A DNA stretch of 64,000 nucleotides from DASZTV01 sp035550655 (GTDB lineage: Bacteria; Actinomycetota; Actinomycetes; JAFAQI01): contig DASZOU010000020.1 in assembly GCA_035550655.1 (NCBI GenBank), forward strand, positions 1-64,000, in the 5' to 3' direction. A model generated the notes under the pieces. The model was not told where the DNA came from. It saw nothing but the letters and a program-made list of their open reading frames with translations, and did no database searches. A program made the position numbers and the translations under genes. Below are positions 58,770 to 64,000 of this stretch, in pieces; within the stretch, counting starts at the first letter, position 1, and the number at the start of each line of letters is the position of its first letter.

Positions 58770-59297
58770 ATGGCCCCACCTGTCGTGCAGCCGCTCGACG
58801 AGCGCGAGATGAGCGCGTGGCATGCCTTGATCCATGCTCACAGCCGGGTGATCCGGCGGCTGGAGGCCGAGCTCGAGGCTGAGCATGGGCTCAGCCTTCC
58901 GGCCTACGAGGTGCTCGCCCACCTCTCCATGGCGCCAGGCGAGCGGCTGCGCATGAGCGAGCTCGCCGTCCACGCGGTGCTCAGCCCGAGCGGGCTGACC
59001 AGGCTGGTCGACAAGCTCGGCCGCGAAGGTCTGGTGTCTCGTGACCGGTGCAGCGCTGACGCTCGCGTCGTGTATGCCGTGCTCACGCCGTTGGGGCGTA
59101 CCCGTCTCGACGCGGCGTACCCCACCCACCTGCGCGGGGTCCGCGAGCACTACATCGATCTGCTCTCAGGCGAGCAGCGCGACGCCGTCGCCGATGCGCT
59201 CGGCGGCATCGTCGAGCACTCGCAGAAGGAGTGCGAGGCGGCGGTGGCCGCCGAGTGCGAGGTCGCCGAGGCCGAGATGGTGACCGAACCGGCGTGA
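58770..59297 (+). CDS. MarR-family transcriptional regulator
   Basis: 175 residues with a winged helix-turn-helix: EYEVL-like AYEVLAHLSMAPGERLRMSELAVHAVLSPSGLTRLVDKLGREGLVSR (about 45-92) and the wing DRCSADARVVYAVLT. No cysteine arrangement of OhrR type is evident (one Cys in the wing region, two near the C terminus). It is divergent from yceI, with two palindromes between, and probably represses both. The inducer is unknown. Confidence 0.88.
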   Translation: MAPPVVQPLDEREMSAWHALIHAHSRVIRRLEAELEAEHGLSLPAYEVLAHLSMAPGERLRMSELAVHAVLSPSGLTRLVDKLGREGLVSRDRCSADARVVYAVLTPLGRTRLDAAYPTHLRGVREHYIDLLSGEQRDAVADALGGIVEHSQKECEAAVAAECEVAEAEMVTEPA

Positions 59298-59791
59298 CGG
59301 TCTCAGTTCGCGGCGCGAAGACCGACGACGTCACCGCGATCCGCCGCTTCATCGACTTCTACGCGCCGAAGCGGATCCTGCTCGACAAGCCGACGGTCAC
59401 CCTCTACGAGGACGTGCAGGAGTTCGTCGTTGCGGAGGTCGACGGCACCGTCGTGGGATGCGGGGCGCTGCACGTGCTGTGGTCGGACCTCGCTGAGGTC
59501 CGCACGCTCGCCGTCGACCCCGCCTGCCAGAAGTCAGGTGTCGGGCACGCGCTCCTCGAGGCGCTGCTCGACCGCGCGCGCGGACTCGGCATCAAGCGGG
59601 TGTACTGCCTGACGTTCGAGGTCGACTTCTTCGCCTCTCACGGCTTCGTCGCCTTCGACGCGACGCCGGTCGAGCCCGAGGTCTACGAGGAGCTGCTGCG
59701 CTCGTACGACGAAGGTGTCGCGGAGTTCCTGGGGCTGGAGCGGGTCAAGCCGAACATCCTCGGCAACACCCGCATGCTCCTCGAGCTCTGA
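59294..59791 (+). CDS. GNAT amino-acid N-acetyltransferase, ArgA-like
   Basis: 165 residues from the GTG that overlaps the marR stop. It matches the short stand-alone N-acetylglutamate synthase type of actinobacteria (Rv2747-like): RILLDKPTVTLYEDVQEFVVAE, GCGALHVLWSDLAEVRTLAV, the acetyl-CoA loop CQKSGVGHALLEALL, TFEVDFFASHGF and the tail RVKPNILGNTRMLLEL. It would make N-acetylglutamate for arginine synthesis. Linked to marR only by overlap. Confidence 0.85.
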   Translation: MTVSVRGAKTDDVTAIRRFIDFYAPKRILLDKPTVTLYEDVQEFVVAEVDGTVVGCGALHVLWSDLAEVRTLAVDPACQKSGVGHALLEALLDRARGLGIKRVYCLTFEVDFFASHGFVAFDATPVEPEVYEELLRSYDEGVAEFLGLERVKPNILGNTRMLLEL

Positions 59792-59795
59792 CCCG

Positions 59796-60509
59796 CTATG
59801 TCACGTCCATCACCCAGAAGGACTCGGCGTACGTTCCTTCCGGCATCCCGGCGGCTTTGGCGTTGCCGCCGTTCCAGAACTGCAGCAGGTTCCGCAGCTC
59901 CTCGGCACTGGAGATCTGGCTTTCGTGGCGCAGCAGGGCCTGGACCTTGCGTTCGAACTGCTGGGTGATGTCGACGTAGTGGTTCGCCTTGCCGCCGGCG
60001 GACAGCCACACCTCACGAACCGTCCACGCCTCGAGATGACCGATCGTGTCGGCGAAGGTGAACGGGTTGCGCGAGTCCGGGTAGACGGCGCACATCGTCG
60101 CCTCGGCGGCCGCCAGGTGGTCGGGGTGGCTGCCGTAGATCCGCTCCCAGTTGCGTTCCGGTGACTGGCACACGACGCGCTGCGGCCGTACCTCCCGGAT
60201 CACCCGCGCGATGTCGCGGCGCAGGTCGAGTGAGACCTCGAGCTGTCCGTCTGGGTAGCCGAGGAAGCGCAGGTCGCTGACGCCGACCTCCTTCGCGGCG
60301 GCGCGCTGCTCGGCCTCGCGGATGCCGGCGATCTGATCCCGCGGAACGCTCGGGTCGAAGCCGCCGGCGTCGCCGCTCGTCACCATGCAGTAGCTGACCT
60401 CGATGCCCGCGTCGGTCCAGGTCGCGACCGTCCCGGCGAGCCCGAAGTCGACGTCATCCGGGTGCGCCATGACGCACAGCACCCGTTCGATCTCGCTGTC
60501 ATCAAGCAC
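59796..60509 (-). CDS. PIG-L family deacetylase (MshB/Mca-like)
   Basis: 237 residues, zinc-dependent N-acetylglucosamine-type deacetylase. Metal and catalytic residues are in VMAHPDDVDFG near the N terminus and SHPDHLAA at about 125. Related actinobacterial enzymes act in mycothiol synthesis or detoxification (MshB, Mca) or on other GlcNAc conjugates. It is shorter than MshB (about 300), so another substrate is more likely. Convergent with the acetyltransferase, four bases between stops. Confidence 0.86.
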   Translation of the reverse strand: MLDDSEIERVLCVMAHPDDVDFGLAGTVATWTDAGIEVSYCMVTSGDAGGFDPSVPRDQIAGIREAEQRAAAKEVGVSDLRFLGYPDGQLEVSLDLRRDIARVIREVRPQRVVCQSPERNWERIYGSHPDHLAAAEATMCAVYPDSRNPFTFADTIGHLEAWTVREVWLSAGGKANHYVDITQQFERKVQALLRHESQISSAEELRNLLQFWNGGNAKAAGMPEGTYAESFWVMDVT

Positions 60510-60518
60510 GAACCGAGG

Positions 60519-61829
60519 CTAGTCCGGCAGAGCGGGCACGCTACGGGCCGAGGCGGTAGTCGTGCGGATCTTCGCGGTGGATCTGGCCGTTCGTGAGGTC
60601 CAGGTGACGCTGCCGTCCTTGTTCTTGAGGTAGGTCCAGCCCGCGTGGGTCTTCGCCCGATGCCACCGTCGGTCGAGCGGTGTGAGGTTGTCCGGGTCCG
60701 TCGTGCCGCCCGCTGGTCCGAACGGGATGTTGTGGTCGTAGTCGCAACCAGCCGCGGGAACGGTCGAATGCGGCCCGGCGCTCGTCTGGTGCAGCGCGAT
60801 CAGGTGGTCGGCCAGACGAGGCGGCAGGAGGTACGTCGTTGTGCCGTAGTCGAGCAGGTGGCCGTCGGTCTCGTCGATGATCAGCCGGCGGATCGGAGAG
60901 CCTTCCGCCAGCAGGTCAAGCGCAGCTTCGGCGGGGACCATGCCGTAGCCGGGGATCTCGGCGGGGTGGTTCGCGACGCCGAAAATCGTCGGGGCGTCAA
61001 GGACGAGGTTCACGCCGTACGCCCGCCCGTGACGGCGCGGTGCGCCGGGCGCGGTCAGGTAGTCCTCGGCCCACTGCGTCAAGGCCGCCAGCTTGCGGCT
61101 CGCGGTGGTGCCGCCGAGCGCCGACTTCGTGGCGGCGGCATACGCGGACAAGGCGGTGTCGATGAGCGCGGTCTTCTCCAGCGGGCCGCGGACGAACAGC
61201 TCGCCGGTGCCGTCGTTGAGGGCGGTGTGCTCGACCTGCGCGTCCTTGCGCCCCTCCTTCGCTTTGGCGGCGAAGTCTGGATCGAGGCGGGCGATCCACC
61301 GTCGCAGGCAGATCTTGAACTTCGTCAGGTCCTGCCGCCACGCAAACTTCAGCATCTGCGCTTCGACCTGCGCAGCGAGCTCGTCGCCGAGCTGCGCCAT
61401 ACCCTCACTGAGTGCGCGGGCCTGCGAATAGGTGATCCGACCGAGCTCCAACGCGGCGAAGGTTGCCGACAGCCGCCCCGCCAGATCGCGGGCGAGCCGG
61501 ATCTGGCTGTCCGCGGCGTACACGCTGCACCTTGCGGCGAGCGCGATCTCGTGCGCGGTCCACTCGTCACGCGCATCCTCGAGCGGCGGGCCGGCGATTG
61601 CGACGGTGTAGCGGGCTCGTACGGCATGAAGGTGCGCTTCGATCGCCACGAGCTGGGACAACGCCGACACTCTCGCTGCGTCGGACAACCCCGCCGGATC
61701 GCAGCCGCTCAGCAGGGTGAGCGCCTCGCCGCTTGGACCGATCCGCTCGGCCATGAGCACCGGCCAGTCCGCCGTGACGTCGAACCAGTCGTCGTCGGGC
61801 GGCTCCGCCAATGCCATCGAGTCGAACAC
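60519..61829 (-). CDS. DUF222/HNH endonuclease domain protein (13E12-type), SOS-controlled
   Basis: 436 residues from GTG 61829. An N-terminal DUF222 helical domain (about 20-330; RITYSQARALSEGMAQ, LDTALSAYA-like region) is followed by a small HNH nuclease core, CDYDHNIPFGPAGG and NLTPLDRRWHRAKTH. The frame is open to a GTG at 61850, but the chosen start is 7 nt after TAGTAT and gives an MFDS-like N terminus. A perfect LexA box covers the -10 and the start codon. Several M. tuberculosis 13E12 genes are known to be LexA-regulated. Role in DNA damage or recombination is unproven. Confidence 0.85.
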   Translation of the reverse strand: MFDSMALAEPPDDDWFDVTADWPVLMAERIGPSGEALTLLSGCDPAGLSDAARVSALSQLVAIEAHLHAVRARYTVAIAGPPLEDARDEWTAHEIALAARCSVYAADSQIRLARDLAGRLSATFAALELGRITYSQARALSEGMAQLGDELAAQVEAQMLKFAWRQDLTKFKICLRRWIARLDPDFAAKAKEGRKDAQVEHTALNDGTGELFVRGPLEKTALIDTALSAYAAATKSALGGTTASRKLAALTQWAEDYLTAPGAPRRHGRAYGVNLVLDAPTIFGVANHPAEIPGYGMVPAEAALDLLAEGSPIRRLIIDETDGHLLDYGTTTYLLPPRLADHLIALHQTSAGPHSTVPAAGCDYDHNIPFGPAGGTTDPDNLTPLDRRWHRAKTHAGWTYLKNKDGSVTWTSRTARSTAKIRTTTASARSVPALPD

Positions 61830-61837
61830 GTGTTCGA
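61822..61837. promoter_or_regulatory. LexA (SOS) box
   Basis: TCGAAC-ACGT-GTTCGA, a perfect 16-bp palindrome identical to the mycobacterial-type SOS consensus TCGAAC-N4-GTTCGA. It runs from the last base of the DUF222 -10 box through the GTG start codon (61829-61827). The helicase start lies 120 bp away on the other strand. Confidence 0.85.
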
Positions 61838-61842
61838 TACTA
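61837..61842 (-). promoter_or_regulatory. -10 box of DUF222-HNH gene
   Basis: TAGTAT on the minus strand, 7 nt before GTG 61829, overlapping the LexA box by one base. Confidence 0.5.
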
Positions 61843-61956
61843 TTTGCCACCTATGACCAGGACATCGGGCCGGCGAGGGGCTGTGGATCAAGCCGGCCCC
61901 GACCGTGGCTGTGGACAAGGTCGGTGCACCGGCAGCGTGATGACTGAGGTGGGCGG

Positions 61957-64000
61957 ATGAACGTCGTAGCCGGACATACGCTCGACGGGCCGATGACCAC
62001 GCTCTTTGATGACGAGTTCCCGGACCCTGACCGGCCGCCGGAGCGCACCGCGCGACGGGCCTTTGATCCCGAGACCTTCCTCGAGGGGCTGAATCCGGAG
62101 CAGCGCAAGGCCGTCGTGCACGAGGGCACGCCGCTGCTGATCGTGGCGGGAGCCGGCTCAGGCAAGACCCGGGTCCTCACCCACCGCATCGCGTGGCTGC
62201 TCGCGGAGCGCAACGTCCAGCCGGGCCAGATCCTCGCGATCACCTTCACCAACAAGGCCGCCGGCGAGATGAAGGACCGGGTCGCCAAGCTCGTGGGTCC
62301 CAGGGCCCGGGCGATGTGGGTCTCGACGTTCCACTCCGCCTGTGTGCGGATCCTTCGGGCCGAGGGTCAACGGCTGGGCTTCACGAGCACCTTCTCGATC
62401 TACGACGCGGATGACTCGCGCCGGCTGATGACGACTGTCGTCCGCGACCTCGACCTCGACCCGAAGCGGTTCCCGGCCCGCTCGATCGCCAACCAGGTGA
62501 GCAACCTCAAGAACGAGCTGATCGACTACGAGGACGCGAAGGCGCGCGCCGCCAACCACCTCGAGCGCACCACCGCCGAGGCGTACGAGCGCTACCAGGA
62601 CCGGCTGCGCCGGGCCAACGCGATGGACTTCGACGACCTGATCATGACGACGGTCTCGCTGCTGCAGCTGTTCCCCGACGTCGCCGACCACTACCGCCGC
62701 CGCTTCCGCCACATCCTCGTCGACGAGTACCAGGATACGAACCACGCGCAGTACGTCCTGGTCCGCGAGCTCTCCGGTGCAGGTCCCGGGCAGGAGGCGG
62801 CGGAGCTCTGCGTCGTGGGCGACGCGGACCAGTCCGTCTACGCGTTCCGGGGCGCGACGATCCGCAACATCCTGCAGTTCGAGGAGGACTACCCCAACGC
62901 GACGACGATCCTGCTCGAGCAGAACTACCGCTCGACCCAGACGATCCTCGAGGCGGCCAACGCGGTGATCGCGCGCAACCCGGATCGCAAACCGAAGCGG
63001 TTGTGGTCCAACGAAGGTCGCGGCGAGAAGATCGTCGGGTACGTCGCGGACAACGAGCACGACGAGGCCGCTTTCGTCGCCCGCGAGATCGACCGGCTGC
63101 ACGACGAGCACGGCCTGCGTGCCTGCGACGTGGCGGTCTTCTACCGAACCAATGCACAGAGCCGCGTCTTCGAAGAGGTGTTCATCCGCGTCGGCCTGCC
63201 GTACAAGGTCGTGGGCGGCGTGCGCTTCTACGAGCGGCGCGAAGTGCGCGACGCGCTCGCCTACCTGCGCGCGATCGTGAACCCGAACGACACGGTGTCG
63301 TTGCGCCGGATCATCAACGTGCCCAAGCGGGGCATCGGCGACCGCGCGGAGGGGGCGATCGCGTCGTTCGCGGAGCGCGAGCGGATCGGGTTCGCCGAGG
63401 CGATGCACCGGGTCGACGAGATCCCGGATCTCGTGTCGCGGTCGGTCAACGCCATCAAGTCGTTCGTCGCGCTGTACGACGAGCTGGCCGCCATGTCGGA
63501 GGACCGCGCCGATGGCGCCAGCAGCGCCGCGGGAGACATCCTCGAGGCGGTTCTCGATCGGAGCGGCTACCTCACGGAGCTGCGAGCGAGCGCCGACCCC
63601 CAGGACGAGGGACGCGTCGAGAACCTCGAAGAGCTCGTGTCGGTGGCGCGTGAGTTCGAGCAGACCAATCCGGGCGGGACGCTGATCGACTTCCTCGAGC
63701 AGGTCGCCCTGGTCGCCGACGCCGACCAGGTGCCAACGGACGACGGCGGCGAGGGCGTCATCACGCTGATGACGCTGCACACCGCGAAGGGACTCGAGTT
63801 CCCGGTCGTGTTCCTGACCGGGCTCGAGGACGGGGTGTTCCCGCACATGCGCTCACTGGGCGATCCGAAGGAGCTCGAGGAGGAGCGGCGGCTTGCCTAC
63901 GTCGGCATCACCCGGGCGGAGAAGCGGCTGTACCTGTGCCGGTCCAACGTCAGGTCCGCTTGGGGATCGCCGGAGTACTACCCGCCGTCGCGCTACCTCG
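61957..64000 (+). CDS. pcrA: ATP-dependent DNA helicase PcrA/UvrD (3' end outside window)
   Basis: Superfamily 1A 3'-5' helicase for DNA repair. 681 codons are visible and the frame is open at the window end; about 100-150 residues are missing by family length. Motifs in order: Q motif LNPEQRKAV, Walker A AGAGSGKT, Ia TFTNKAAGEMK, II VDEYQDTN, III GDADQSVYAFRGA, IV LEQNYRST, V LMTLHTAKGLEFPVVF, VI AYVGITRAEKRL. ATG 61957 has GAGGTGGG directly upstream; ATG 61993 is an alternative. Divergent from the SOS-controlled DUF222 gene. Confidence 0.95.
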   Translation, partial: MNVVAGHTLDGPMTTLFDDEFPDPDRPPERTARRAFDPETFLEGLNPEQRKAVVHEGTPLLIVAGAGSGKTRVLTHRIAWLLAERNVQPGQILAITFTNKAAGEMKDRVAKLVGPRARAMWVSTFHSACVRILRAEGQRLGFTSTFSIYDADDSRRLMTTVVRDLDLDPKRFPARSIANQVSNLKNELIDYEDAKARAANHLERTTAEAYERYQDRLRRANAMDFDDLIMTTVSLLQLFPDVADHYRRRFRHILVDEYQDTNHAQYVLVRELSGAGPGQEAAELCVVGDADQSVYAFRGATIRNILQFEEDYPNATTILLEQNYRSTQTILEAANAVIARNPDRKPKRLWSNEGRGEKIVGYVADNEHDEAAFVAREIDRLHDEHGLRACDVAVFYRTNAQSRVFEEVFIRVGLPYKVVGGVRFYERREVRDALAYLRAIVNPNDTVSLRRIINVPKRGIGDRAEGAIASFAERERIGFAEAMHRVDEIPDLVSRSVNAIKSFVALYDELAAMSEDRADGASSAAGDILEAVLDRSGYLTELRASADPQDEGRVENLEELVSVAREFEQTNPGGTLIDFLEQVALVADADQVPTDDGGEGVITLMTLHTAKGLEFPVVFLTGLEDGVFPHMRSLGDPKELEEERRLAYVGITRAEKRLYLCRSNVRSAWGSPEYYPPSRYL

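Noticed and set aside
1..64000. CRISPR arrays, rRNA, tRNA, prophage or insertion sequences
   Set aside because: I saw no evenly spaced repeats beyond the short arrays listed, no rRNA-like stretch, no tRNA cloverleaf by eye and no transposase or integrase. A tRNAscan run would settle the tRNA question.

Overview
This window comes from the chromosome of a high-GC actinobacterium. The evidence is a very high GC content, frequent GTG starts, a groES-groEL1 pair with HrcA/CIRCE control, a BldM-type regulator, GuaB3, ChoD-like and DUF5319 genes beside guaB, a DUF222/HNH (13E12-type) gene with a mycobacterial-type SOS box, and many genes that look leaderless. I see no phage, IS element, rRNA, tRNA or CRISPR array. 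The one selfish element is an intein inside guaB.

Layout. 1-5.8 kb: end of an ABC-F ATPase gene, a PaiB-like flavoprotein, rplM-rpsI, glmM, a secreted GH3 enzyme and DUF2461. 5.8-7.3 kb (minus): an ECF sigma factor with its membrane-anchored partner. 7.4-14.4 kb: glmS, acpS, nnrD, alr, an alpha/beta hydrolase, a family-4 uracil-DNA glycosylase and tsaE, covering cell-wall precursors, cofactor repair and t6A modification. 14.4-16.7 kb (minus): a PH-domain membrane pair and a DinB-like protein. 16.7-20.1 kb: tsaB-rimI-tsaD, a small membrane protein, a dienelactone hydrolase and DUF6295. 20.1-24.2 kb: groES, groEL1, a TPR-like protein, bldM-like and DUF5319. 24.3-34.4 kb: guaB (with intein), guaB3, a ChoD-like GMC oxidoreductase, a sulfotransferase, a ceramidase-like secreted protein and guaA.

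34.4-64 kb is more accessory: a secreted propeller-like protein, TetR with a ferredoxin reductase/acyl desaturase pair, an LpqC-like esterase, a glycosyltransferase, a hydrolase, a CoA-transferase, a VOC protein, glutathione peroxidase, a two-transporter ABC operon, an SDR, a UbiA prenyltransferase, UPF0182, a nucleotide cyclase, penicillin acylase, a methyltransferase, purU, YceI with a MarR regulator, an ArgA-like acetyltransferase, a PIG-L deacetylase, DUF222-HNH, and the start of a PcrA/UvrD helicase.

The most interesting layer is regulatory. Thirteen genes have a TANNNT box exactly 6 or 7 nt before the start codon, as expected for leaderless mRNAs. In two divergent pairs (dinB-like/tsaB and ceramidase-like/guaA) the opposing -10 boxes overlap, forming compact bidirectional leaderless promoters. 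Operators found by eye include two CIRCE elements (one abutting the groEL start), a three-unit 16-bp repeat between tetR and the desaturase operon, paired TTGC-N4-GCAA palindromes between yceI and marR, and a perfect LexA box lying over the -10 and start codon of the DUF222-HNH gene.
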